Of a DNA stretch of 42,740 nt, positions 7,881 to 16,082 are shown piece by piece. Position 1 is the first letter of the stretch; each line of letters opens with the position of its first letter. Source of the DNA: Verrucomicrobiota bacterium (GTDB lineage: Bacteria; Verrucomicrobiota; Verrucomicrobiia; Opitutales; Seribacteraceae); the NCBI GenBank assembly GCA_028343845.1, contig JAOLZO010000021.1:1-42740 (forward strand). The letters are read 5' to 3'. A model generated the notes under the pieces. It worked only from the letters and a program-made list of their open reading frames with translations. It was not told the DNA's origin and made no database searches. The position numbers and the translations under genes are program-made.

Positions 7881-10650
7881 CCGGATTTTCCCTTTGACGC
7901 CTTCTGAGCGAACTTCCCAGCTCGCTACGCCATAGCCCCTTGGGAACGTAGGCAATCGCAATGAAAAAGAGTTGTATGCCGATGAACCCCCTTAACCAAA
8001 TGAAACCGGCGTCGGAAAAACCGTAGCTGTGTAGTCCTTCCTGCAATAAGTTGGTTCCGAACCATGACCAGGCGGTAATGACGTTTCCAAAGATTGCAAG
8101 GGCTGCAATTCCACGGTCCTTGGCTAATCCTCCCCATCTGGCATGCAATAAGATGGCGCTCCAGATAACAATGAGGAGGGCCCCGTTTTCCTTCGGGTCC
8201 CATCCCCAGAACCGTCCCCATGATTGATCTGCCCAAATTCCCCCGAGCATGGTTCCGACGAAACTCAGAAGAACGGCGAAACAAGTGACCCCGTAAATCA
8301 TGGATGAAATGGATCGGGCTGTTTTCTTGTCGAATCTACTATCCAATAAACCTCTGAGTACGTACAATATGCCGAGTATGCCGGCAACGAACATGGCGAC
8401 GTATCCCAAGGTGATGCACACGACGTGGGTGGCTAGCCAGAAGTTGGTATCAAGCACGGCTTGGAGTACTTCCATCGTGTCTCCATCCATAGCCAGGTTG
8501 TGAGCTACGAGAAGGGAAAGGAAACCCACTATGGAGGCTGCGGCAGTTCCGATTCCATTGCGGTATATCCGTTCGAAAATCAAGCCGAACGCAACGGCGC
8601 CCAAACTGATGAAGATTGCCGATGAGTAAAGGTTGGTTACCGGGGGGCGTCCTTGGATCCAAATTCGGACTACGAGACCTACGACGTGAAATGCGAGTGC
8701 AAGGCAGGCAATGCCGACTGCCGACTTTTGCATGGGCTCTTGCCAAATAAGCCACGAGAGGAAGACCAGAATCAATGCAATCAGGTAGAGCGCCATGCAG
8801 GTGACGAAGGGCTGCGCTCCGTTGAACATATGCTCCGGGATACGGTTTTTGAAGTCATGCCATTGCGAGGGGGCGACTTTTTCAAAATCCTCTGAGAGCG
8901 TTTTTACTACGGCGTTGAATTTTGTATGGTCCCCATCTTGATAGCTGTTCGAGAGTTCTGCATAAGACATGAGGGTAGGGTCGATCTTGCCCGTTCCCGA
9001 ATCGGCTCTGGATTCCAATAGCGAGCCGGACAGGGAAGCCCAGTTAATGTGGTGCAAGGAACCGTTGCTAACCGTTGCGGAAGTAGGACCGAAAAGAACA
9101 ATCCAAGTCAGGCTTAGGGTTGCAAAAAGCAAAAGAGCTATCGATGTGGAAAAGGCAAGGCTGCCTTTTCTTTTCAGAACCTTAAAGAGAAGAAAAGCCA
9201 TGCCAGCAAAGGAAAGATAGAACAGAGCGTCCCAGATCCAGTCCCTGCCATTGTGCTCGTTCGTCAGGGTGGCAGTTGCTCCTCCATCGACCGACTTGAT
9301 TAGTTTTTCCCTCAATTGGTTTTCCCTCCATATTCCGTCTAAAGGGGAATACGATCCGATCTTTACGTGAGACTGGTCCAGTTTCCCGTTTTCGTTGAGA
9401 TCCTCCTCGGGGTCGAGTTGACCGTTATGATTCAAATCCTCTCCCTCCAGAAATTCGCCAAGGGGTTCTCCGTCGGCGGTTAATTTGTCAGAACCGTTTT
9501 CAATGCTTACGGTTCCCTTGTAACTCGCCGGCGCAACGATGCCCAAAGGAGCGAAGCGGGCTTGTCCGCGAAGGAAGGGTTTTGATGCCTTGAGGCTTTG
9601 GTCCGCCTGGATAAGTTCCATCGCTTTGGGCTTTTTGCTCAAGATTTCCATGAGCTTGCTTTCGTTTTCGAGTGCTCCGGATGCAAGCAACTCTTCCCGC
9701 AGCTTTTCAATTGCCCCATCGGAGATTTCCTTGTGAAAGCTAAGAGCTTCGATTTCCTTGGAGTAGGAATATCCGAGCAAATGCACTCCGGCGTGAGGAA
9801 AAAGCGAGTTCTTAAGCTGATCATACAAGGTAACCGCATCGTACAAATGACCGAGGTTTCGCTGGTAAGGGGTGTATTTTTTTGAGTCGGGCCCTGGGTC
9901 AAGCTTGCCGTTCTGATTGAGGTCCTCTCCATCGTCTATCTGGTTGTTGCGGTTCAAATCCTCTCCGAGCTTGATCGAGCGAATGGCCCGTTCGATCTGC
10001 GTTACCTTGGCCATCAGGGAGTCGAGCTTGTCCTGAGCATCCTCATACTGCGGGATTAGCCGTTCCCGCATTTCCTCTTTATCTTTTACCGATGCATCAG
10101 GGTTATCCGAAACGTAATCGTTTACTTCTTTTAAGATTTTGTCTTGTTTCTTACGTAAATTTTCGATGTCAGTGCTGTGGAACAGATCGTTGAAGGAGAA
10201 ATATTTCGCTTTTCCGGGTTCGAATCCGAATAGTCCGAGAACCTCAGGGTGATCGATCCGGAAAACTTTGTATTTGTCTGCCTTTGTCGGGCGCAGGGTA
10301 AGTTCTGCGAACCATTCGATTGCGGTGAGGTAGCGCGGTGACTTTTTGCCGTAGAAGAGCTTTTCGAAGTAACTTGCTTCGGGCCCGTCGGGAACGGTTT
10401 GCTTGCCCCTCATGACCAAAAGCGCATTGCGGGCAACTGTATCGAGTGGTTTTACCCGGCCTTTCTGCTGAACGGGGAGTTGGCCGAAGGTGGTTAAGTC
10501 AAAATCTCCATCATGGCTGGGTGGTCGTAATTTGCTCAATGCATAGAGGGCGCATATTGATACGAGCGCAACGGGAATGAACCTGGACAAAGTTCTGCCT
10601 TTTGACCCAGAGCCGGGATCGTCTCTTTCTTTTCTCATTTCGGAACTCAT
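7840..10650 (-). CDS. ccsA: CcsA-type cytochrome c biogenesis protein with EF-hand-like insert
   Basis: Haem handling subunit of System II cytochrome c maturation, acting in the inner membrane with ResB. At 936 residues it is far longer than a minimal CcsA. An N-terminal membrane anchor is followed by FGQLPVQQKGRVKPLDT, a stretch I associate with long CcsA forms of Bacteroidota and Planctomycetota. A large periplasmic region, rich in charge and coiled coil, comes next. The C-terminal part (about residue 610 on) carries many TM helices and the tryptophan-rich haem motif WGRFWGWDPKENG. Two tandem EF-hand-like pairs (about residues 229-252 and 403-425; DLNRNNQIDD, DLNQNGKLDP, DLNHNGQLDP, DLNENGKLD) sit in the periplasmic loop and should bind calcium. 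Its start overlaps the resB stop by 4 bases, so the genes are coupled. Confidence 0.92.
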   Translation of the reverse strand: MSSEMRKERDDPGSGSKGRTLSRFIPVALVSICALYALSKLRPPSHDGDFDLTTFGQLPVQQKGRVKPLDTVARNALLVMRGKQTVPDGPEASYFEKLFYGKKSPRYLTAIEWFAELTLRPTKADKYKVFRIDHPEVLGLFGFEPGKAKYFSFNDLFHSTDIENLRKKQDKILKEVNDYVSDNPDASVKDKEEMRERLIPQYEDAQDKLDSLMAKVTQIERAIRSIKLGEDLNRNNQIDDGEDLNQNGKLDPGPDSKKYTPYQRNLGHLYDAVTLYDQLKNSLFPHAGVHLLGYSYSKEIEALSFHKEISDGAIEKLREELLASGALENESKLMEILSKKPKAMELIQADQSLKASKPFLRGQARFAPLGIVAPASYKGTVSIENGSDKLTADGEPLGEFLEGEDLNHNGQLDPEEDLNENGKLDQSHVKIGSYSPLDGIWRENQLREKLIKSVDGGATATLTNEHNGRDWIWDALFYLSFAGMAFLLFKVLKRKGSLAFSTSIALLLFATLSLTWIVLFGPTSATVSNGSLHHINWASLSGSLLESRADSGTGKIDPTLMSYAELSNSYQDGDHTKFNAVVKTLSEDFEKVAPSQWHDFKNRIPEHMFNGAQPFVTCMALYLIALILVFLSWLIWQEPMQKSAVGIACLALAFHVVGLVVRIWIQGRPPVTNLYSSAIFISLGAVAFGLIFERIYRNGIGTAAASIVGFLSLLVAHNLAMDGDTMEVLQAVLDTNFWLATHVVCITLGYVAMFVAGILGILYVLRGLLDSRFDKKTARSISSMIYGVTCFAVLLSFVGTMLGGIWADQSWGRFWGWDPKENGALLIVIWSAILLHARWGGLAKDRGIAALAIFGNVITAWSWFGTNLLQEGLHSYGFSDAGFIWLRGFIGIQLFFIAIAYVPKGLWRSELGSSLRRRQRENPVKASLSSENSSES

Positions 10651-12273
10651 GACGATGCCTTTCTTCGTCTCGAAGCAAAAGTAAAGAGGTGATACAGGAA
10701 CTGAACGGTTAGGCCTAAGCCAACCAGCGATAGGCCGAGGTAGGGCAAGATGCTGCCCGGGTTGTATACGACTTGAAGCCTGGTTTGTTTTTCAGTTACC
10801 GAATCAAAGCCCGCCTGGAAAAAAGTGTTCCCCTCGAGGCTCAGGGGGTGGTTCATGTAAATTCTGGTTTTCCTGGTAAGTTCCCCGGGCGCATTGATCT
10901 GCACGTCACTTGAGAAATCCTTGGGTCTGTCCGTCCCGGGATAACGCAGGAAACGAAAATCAAGCAACTGAACGTAAAAATCGTAATAATAGCGCTTGCG
11001 TCTGATTTCGATTCGGTAGCTTTTCTCATTGTGTTCGAAGCGTTGCGGGCGGTATTCCGCAATGTCGAAAAAGGAGGAGGCGAGCCATTCCCCAAGCACC
11101 TTTTCCGGTGCATCTTTTGCTCTCAATTCCACGACTGCGGAACGAAAGTTCATTTCATCCGCCCGGAAGGTTTCCTGTTGTCTGATGGGCACGATCTTGA
11201 CCTTGCTGTTGTTCGACTTGCGAACATCAAAGCTTTTTTCCCCCTCAACCGGACTTCTGAAATCCGTATTTTTGTAAAAGTCCCTTACGACAAGCATAAA
11301 TGGAAAACGTTGATCGGTTTGCGCCAAGTCGAGGGTCGGGGAATCCGTTGGGTTATCGCTGTCAGGCTCCAATAGGTCGATCGGGATGCTCAAGACGTGG
11401 TCTTTGGCTGGGTCCGACTCATCGATCAGTACAAACTCATCCAAGTGGAAGTCCTTCGAATAATTGACCGACTCACCCTCGTTGATAACCATGATGCTTT
11501 CCCTTTCCGTCAAATCGGTCACCAGCTCACTGATCAGCATCAGGGCCAAGCCGCCATGCGTGATCCAGATTCCGGCATACCGGGCGCTCAATTGATAACG
11601 GAATGCAGCCGAGACCAGAAGGTTTGCCAGAAGTAAGCCGCCAAGCAAATATCCTCCGGGGAGAGGAACGAAAATCCCCCTTAGCGTAAAAGGCGGTTGC
11701 CCGTCTATCTGAATGACCGCCAATTCGGGGCCACCGGTTTTATCCTTCCCGCTTTCGGGGGGGGGGAGGTTTCTCCATCGTCGAATCGGGAAGAATGGCA
11801 GCATAGCCGTTCTTGTAATTATCGTTGGCGAGTGTTTCCTTGAGTTCCTTGAGGGAATGAAACCGTAAATTCGGATCCGGTTCCAGCGCTCCGTCCGAAT
11901 CATCGAGGACGGATTTAATCTGTCTGTGGAAGGTGTTATCCAAAAAGCCCAGGAAACGAAAGTCCTCAAGCCGTTCGTCCTCGATTGAAATTTCTTCGGT
12001 GTCCTTGGCCAAATCGCTTTCGGGATGCGTGACCATGACCATTTTTGTACCCAAGGGCCATTCTTGCGGATATTGCCAAGCGACGAAAAAAGATTCGAAA
12101 TAATCCTTTTGGGCCTTGTTTATGCCTATGTTCACTTGGTCGAGAGTACCGAAGAAAACCAAGGCCACCGAAAAACCAAGAAGAACGATGGTCAACCGCA
12201 AGGAAGTAAAGACAGCGATTACGGGGTTCTTCCGCCATTTTTTCCGCCAGTCAATGAAATCGGATTGGTTCAT
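10647..12273 (-). pseudogene. resB: ResB-like cytochrome c biogenesis protein, frame broken at a G10 run
   Basis: Partner of CcsA in System II cytochrome c maturation. The N-terminal part (12273 down to the run at 11766) holds SLRLTIVLLGFSVALVFFGTLDQ, the ResB first TM helix. The C-terminal part (frame closing at 10647) holds two further TM helices, a large periplasmic domain with NHPLSLEGNTFFQAGF, a typical ResB motif, and a last TM helix. The frames meet at a run of ten G (C on the coding strand); removing one base joins them into about 541 residues, a normal ResB length. The start at 12273 overlaps the lipoprotein stop in an ATGA arrangement; the longer open frame to 12315 is unnecessary. 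Whether this is an assembly error, a phase-variable gene or a real lesion cannot be told here; I doubt it is dead because ccsA downstream is intact. Confidence 0.85.
11757..11766. repeat. G10 homopolymer inside resB
   Basis: Ten consecutive G on the + strand, exactly where the two resB frames meet. Nine (or twelve) would restore the reading frame. Such runs are prone to slippage in replication and to miscounting in sequencing. Confidence 0.95.
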
Positions 12274-12845
12274 TTTTGTTCTTTGCCCGGATTCAACCCG
12301 ATCTGCCCAAGCCATCTCTCGACGTTGGGCAAGAGCCCGCCGAGGTCACCCGGGAAGGCGGTGACGGAAATATCGAGAGCAGAATCATTGTCGTCTTGAA
12401 CAGAGAAGCTACCGATGCGCATGGATGATTTCTTCCCGGGTTCCCATCCTTCGGGAATGAACCATTTGTCTTGAGACTGCTCGGACTGAATGTCGACGGA
12501 CCGGACGAACTTATCAAAGTTGTCCTGTTCCCTGATTGCCAATTCAGTATTGCCCATGAGCTTGAAAAACCAAGTCTTCCCGTCGAACTTAAGGACGAAT
12601 ACCCGAACCGATTTCCCGTCCTTATCAGCTTGAACGAGGTGGGCGGGCAAATCGCCGATGACCGTCTTGCTCAAGTACTTTTCCAAAGCAGAACCATCCG
12701 GCTCTTTTTCTGAGCCAGAGAGAACTTGTTCCTTGGGAGTGGAGTAGACGGTTATGTCAGTTGAATCTCCGCAGGAAGCGAAACCCAAGAGGAAGGCCAG
12801 GGCTAAGGGAATCTTGGGCTGGGAAAGTTTTTTCGTTTGTTTCAA
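12270..12845 (-). CDS. lipoprotein of the cytochrome c biogenesis operon, function unknown
   Basis: A 191-residue exported lipoprotein. The N-terminus has a basic start, a hydrophobic stretch and a lipobox ending in the cysteine of LLGFASC. The mature part has KTWFFKLMGNTELAIREQDNFDKFVRSV and ends in NVERWLGQIGLNPG. I recall similar exported proteins beside ResB/CcsA in Planctomycetota and Verrucomicrobiota but do not know a function. It is the first gene of the operon and its stop overlaps the resB ATG, so it is probably made together with the haem machinery in the periplasm. A role in apocytochrome or haem handling is a guess from context. Confidence 0.82.
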   Translation of the reverse strand: MKQTKKLSQPKIPLALAFLLGFASCGDSTDITVYSTPKEQVLSGSEKEPDGSALEKYLSKTVIGDLPAHLVQADKDGKSVRVFVLKFDGKTWFFKLMGNTELAIREQDNFDKFVRSVDIQSEQSQDKWFIPEGWEPGKKSSMRIGSFSVQDDNDSALDISVTAFPGDLGGLLPNVERWLGQIGLNPGKEQK

Positions 12846-12898
12846 TGAAGGGAAATCTTAACGGTTTTATCCGCAAACTCAATCTCTCAAAAGGGAAA

Positions 12899-14002
12899 TT
12901 AGGCATTACATTTGAAGAGGGCGACGTCCCCGTCGGCAAAAAGATATTCCTTTCCTTCAAGGCGGAGCTTACCGGAATCCTTGGCATTTTGCATGGAACC
13001 GGCGGCGGTCAATTCATGATATGAGATCACTTCCGCTTTGATGAAGGATTTCTCAAAGTCGGTATGGATGACCCCTGCGCATTGCGGCGCGGTCATTCCC
13101 TTGCGGAAGGTCCAGGCCCGGGCTTCCTTCTCTCCAGCAGTAAGAAAGCTTGCCAGTCCAAGCAAGTCATAGGTTGCGTTGATTAGTGAGGTTACACCTG
13201 AATCCTCAACACCCATTGCCTCGAGGTATTCCTTGGAATCCTCCTCGGAAAGCTCCGAAAGCTCCTCTTCCATCTTTGCCGAGATTACGCAACAATTGGC
13301 GTCCTGCTGGCGGGACGCCCATTCCTGAAAGGGATGAAGGAATGGGTTGGCATCTGGGTCTGCAATCTCTTCTTCCTTCAGGTTGCAGGCATAAAGCATT
13401 GGTTTCCCGCTTAGCAGGAAGAAAGCTTTCATGCGTTCCTTTTCGTCCTCGTCCATTTCCAAAAGGTTGGCTGGTTTCCCTTCGTCCAAGTGCGGAACCA
13501 GGCGTTCTAGAAGAGTCACGTTTGCAGCGGCATCCTTATCATCGCCACGGGCTTTCTTGAGGTTTTTCTGGAGCTGGCTGGCAACCGATTCCGAATCGGC
13601 GAGAACGAGCTCCGTCATGATGACCTCGGCATCCCCAACCGGATCGACTCGCCCCATGTTGTGTATGACGTCCTCATCTTCAAAACAACGAACCACGTGG
13701 ACGATCGCATCGACCTCACGCACGTTGGCCAGAAACTTATTCCCCAAGCCTTCCCCCTTGCTTGCTCCTTCGACCAGTCCCGCGATGTCAACCATCTCAA
13801 CGGCTGCGGGTATAATGGTCGATGTGCCTACCAGTTCGGCCAATGGCCTCAGGCGTGAATCGGGGACTTGGACGACGCCCACGTTCGGGTCGATTGTGCA
13901 GAAGGGATAATTCGCCGCTTCCGCCTTGCGCGATTTTGTGAGGGCATTGAACAAGGTGCTTTTGCCTACGTTTGGAAGGCCTACTATTCCTGCTTGTAGC
14001 AT
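12899..14002 (-). CDS. ychF: YchF/Ola1-type P-loop ATPase
   Basis: Ribosome-associated Obg-family NTPase of the YchF subfamily, 367 residues, the usual length. Visible features are the P-loop GLPNVGKST (8-16), switch region NYPFCTIDPNVG, Walker B with DIAGLVEGASKGEGLGN, and a C-terminal TGS-like domain ending FADGDVALFKCNA. The usual NKxD guanine-specificity motif is replaced by NLKE, as is typical for YchF proteins that prefer ATP. It lies alone between the cytochrome c operon and the divergent tRNA-His gene. Confidence 0.96.
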   Translation of the reverse strand: MLQAGIVGLPNVGKSTLFNALTKSRKAEAANYPFCTIDPNVGVVQVPDSRLRPLAELVGTSTIIPAAVEMVDIAGLVEGASKGEGLGNKFLANVREVDAIVHVVRCFEDEDVIHNMGRVDPVGDAEVIMTELVLADSESVASQLQKNLKKARGDDKDAAANVTLLERLVPHLDEGKPANLLEMDEDEKERMKAFFLLSGKPMLYACNLKEEEIADPDANPFLHPFQEWASRQQDANCCVISAKMEEELSELSEEDSKEYLEAMGVEDSGVTSLINATYDLLGLASFLTAGEKEARAWTFRKGMTAPQCAGVIHTDFEKSFIKAEVISYHELTAAGSMQNAKDSGKLRLEGKEYLFADGDVALFKCNA

Positions 14003-14091
14003 GATTGATTGGTTTGTCTGAAAAGGTAGGAAAATGACTTAAGAAGAGGAAATGGTCAAGAATGCTCGCCATCCTCACCGATCATTTCTCA

Positions 14092-14119
14092 TTGACGAAA
14101 AACCCCTGTTGTTTAAGTT
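14092..14119 (+). promoter_or_regulatory. candidate promoter of tRNA-His
   Basis: TTGACG at 14092-14097 is a good -35. A weak -10 (TAAGTT, 14114-14119) lies at a 16-base spacer, and TTTAAG overlaps it at shorter spacing. Transcription would begin just ahead of the tRNA at 14133. Inference from position and the -35 match. Confidence 0.3.
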
Positions 14120-14132
14120 CAAGTCCCTTCAT

Positions 14133-14210
14133 GGCGATAGTAGCTCAGTTGGTTAGAGCACCGGCTTGTGGTGCCGGGGGTCGCCGGTTCGAATCCGGTC
14201 TATCGCCCCA
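14133..14210 (+). tRNA. tRNA-His (GTG anticodon)
   Basis: A full cloverleaf can be folded by eye. The acceptor stem includes the extra G at position -1 (14133) opposite C73 (14207), the identity element of tRNA-His. The D stem is GCTC/GAGC. The anticodon stem CCGGC/GCCGG encloses loop TTGTGGT with anticodon GTG at 14168-14170. The T arm has loop TTCGAAT, and the CCA end is encoded (14208-14210). No integrase or att-like repeat is seen nearby. Confidence 0.98.
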
Positions 14211-14220
14211 TTTTTTTCTC

Positions 14221-15075
14221 TTGATATTCCTTTCCTTTTTTACCTTCAAGGCAAGTGGTGTTGAGCCCAAGGTTTTTGAAAAGTTAAACCTTTCATACGG
14301 AGAGCATCCCAGGCAGGTTCTTGATTTCGTGACTTCGGACGCCTGTCACTCAGGTCCAGTCGTCCTTTTCTTTCATGGAGGCAGTTGGCGATGGGGGCAG
14401 AAGGATTATCATCGGGAAATCGGAAAACAGTTTGCCAAGAAGGGGGTCCTCTTCGCTACGGCCAATTACCGGTTATATCCCGAGGTGCGTTTTCCCGCTT
14501 TCCCGCAAGACGTCGCTCAGGCCGTGGCGTGGGTTAGAAAAAATGCCGTCACTTATGGGGGAGACGGGAAGAACCTTTTCTTAATGGGGCATTCCGCGGG
14601 AGCGCATAGTGCCAGCCTGGTCGCCTTGGATCCGAGTTACCTGGCGGTTTGGAAAGGAGATCCGAATTGGATTCGGGGAGTAATCGCCATGTCTGTCCCC
14701 TATAAGTTCGATCCCAAAAAAGAGTTTCTCTATCGCGATCTTTTCCCGTCGCAAGTTGACCACAATTCCACCATGCCCGCTTACTTTGCAGCCCAAAAAG
14801 GGGCTCCTCCATTTTTTCTCATGCATGGTCGCTTCGATCCTCTGATTAGGTACGAATTGAGCGAGGAGTTTTCCAAAGCTATGAACGGCTCGGGTGGTTT
14901 TGCCGAAAGCAAGGTCTACGCATCTCACGGGCATTTTTCCCTAATCCGAAGGACAACTTCCTGGCATGTCTGGCCAAAGCCCTTGCTTACCGACGTTCTT
15001 GGCTTTGTGGACAGGTTCAGTTCTAGCAAGGATACCCCCGCCAGTGGGGATGAGAGCCCTGCAAACCCTAAATAG
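14221..15075 (+). CDS. exported alpha/beta-hydrolase (esterase/lipase-like)
   Basis: About 284 residues. The fold is recognisable from HGGSW (oxyanion hole), GHSAGAH (nucleophile Ser in GxSxG), RFDPLI (likely acid) and SHGHFS (likely catalytic His). It resembles BD-FAE/carboxylesterase-type hydrolases; the substrate is unknown. The open frame runs back through the tRNA-His gene, so the start must be later. I chose TTG 14221, which gives a short hydrophobic leader (IFLSFFTFKASG) consistent with export, only 10 bases after the tRNA. No Shine-Dalgarno sequence is visible, so the start is tentative. It converges on the PhnD-like gene with a 29-base gap. Confidence 0.75.
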   Translation: MIFLSFFTFKASGVEPKVFEKLNLSYGEHPRQVLDFVTSDACHSGPVVLFFHGGSWRWGQKDYHREIGKQFAKKGVLFATANYRLYPEVRFPAFPQDVAQAVAWVRKNAVTYGGDGKNLFLMGHSAGAHSASLVALDPSYLAVWKGDPNWIRGVIAMSVPYKFDPKKEFLYRDLFPSQVDHNSTMPAYFAAQKGAPPFFLMHGRFDPLIRYELSEEFSKAMNGSGGFAESKVYASHGHFSLIRRTTSWHVWPKPLLTDVLGFVDRFSSSKDTPASGDESPANPK

Positions 15076-15104
15076 CCGACTTGGACCCGGGATTCCTCAA
15101 TCGT

Positions 15105-16037
15105 TCAATGCTTCAAGGAATTTTGTATTTCGATTGCTTCCAAGGTGATTTTGAGGTGTTCGCGTTCATTCACTTCCTCAAGGTTTCCCTGAAACGCGCG
15201 ATTACAGAGTTCGGGCTTTTCCGTGTTCAAGCTCAAGAACGCCTCTTTGAGTAGCTTTTTGTCCGTTGGCGAAAGGGAAGACCTGACGCATAGGACATCC
15301 GTGGCAACCGGGCCTTGCTCTTGGAATGTCTTAAGCTGAGCCTTTTGCCCTTCGCTTAGCAAGTCGGTTCCATCTTGCAGTGCAAAATCTGCGATTGCCG
15401 CGGCTTCCGCATCTCCTGCGAGAACTTTTTCGACAGCGGAAGCTTGTCCGTTGCAATAAAGGACTTGCGAGAAATAGTCCGTCAAAGCCATGTTCGGCCC
15501 GATCAATTTTTTCTTAGCCAAGTCCCACGCAGGGATCAGGTAACCCGGTTCACTCGAGCGGCTTGCAAACGCGATGGGTTTGTTTTTTAGGTCTGCCATG
15601 TCGGAGTATTGCTTTTCCCTCTTGCAGACCCAGATACTCTTGTAGCTCAAGCTGCCTTTTTCGGTTCGGCCAAGGAGGACGGAGGTGATTCCCGATTCAA
15701 GGTTGCGGGCCGCATCTGTCGGGCTGAGCAAGCCGATGTCGATCTTTCCCTCAAGCAGGGAACCGGAAACGGAATCAGAGCTGGTGGGGATGCTGATTTC
15801 AACGACCCGCTTAAGCTTTTCCGAGAGGAAGTTTTCCATGTCGTTCTTTGCGGCAAGAAGTTTTTCAGGCTGATCGGTTGCCTTTACCGATACGATTACT
15901 TTTTTCAGGCTGAGTTCCTTTCCGGAAACGGTTGTTGCGGAACCGTCTTCCTCGTCTGCGCAGGAGGGCAGTCCGAGGATAGATACAGCAAGGCAAAGTG
16001 AAGCGAGGAGTTTGGAAAGAGTTTGTTTTTCTTGCAT
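15105..16037 (-). CDS. PhnD-like substrate-binding lipoprotein
   Basis: A 310-residue periplasmic binding protein of the phosphate/phosphite/phosphonate ABC transporter family. It has a signal sequence with lipobox LGLPSC, followed by the bilobed binding-protein pattern: VIVSVKATDQPEKLLAAKNDM, LEGKIDIGLLSPTDAARN, SLSYKSIWVCKR, and IAFASRSSEPGYLIP, a PhnD hallmark. No permease or ATPase gene is present beside it, so it may work with components coded elsewhere or as a sensor of its ligand. It is followed, on the same strand upstream, by waaA with a 45-base gap. Family confident; ligand unknown. Confidence 0.85.
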   Translation of the reverse strand: MQEKQTLSKLLASLCLAVSILGLPSCADEEDGSATTVSGKELSLKKVIVSVKATDQPEKLLAAKNDMENFLSEKLKRVVEISIPTSSDSVSGSLLEGKIDIGLLSPTDAARNLESGITSVLLGRTEKGSLSYKSIWVCKREKQYSDMADLKNKPIAFASRSSEPGYLIPAWDLAKKKLIGPNMALTDYFSQVLYCNGQASAVEKVLAGDAEAAAIADFALQDGTDLLSEGQKAQLKTFQEQGPVATDVLCVRSSLSPTDKKLLKEAFLSLNTEKPELCNRAFQGNLEEVNEREHLKITLEAIEIQNSLKH

Positions 16038-16082
16038 GAGTGTCCCTGTTTCTAATTCAAGCTTGCTCTGGTTTCAAGCCGG

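Noticed and set aside
14133-14210. tRNA-His as an integration site
   Set aside because: No integrase, repeated 3' tRNA segment or foreign-looking genes are adjacent.
14062-14220. N-terminal extension of the esterase gene through tRNA-His (reads MAIVAQLVRAPACG...)
   Set aside because: This peptide is the translation of a tRNA gene, a well-known false extension; the protein starts after the tRNA.
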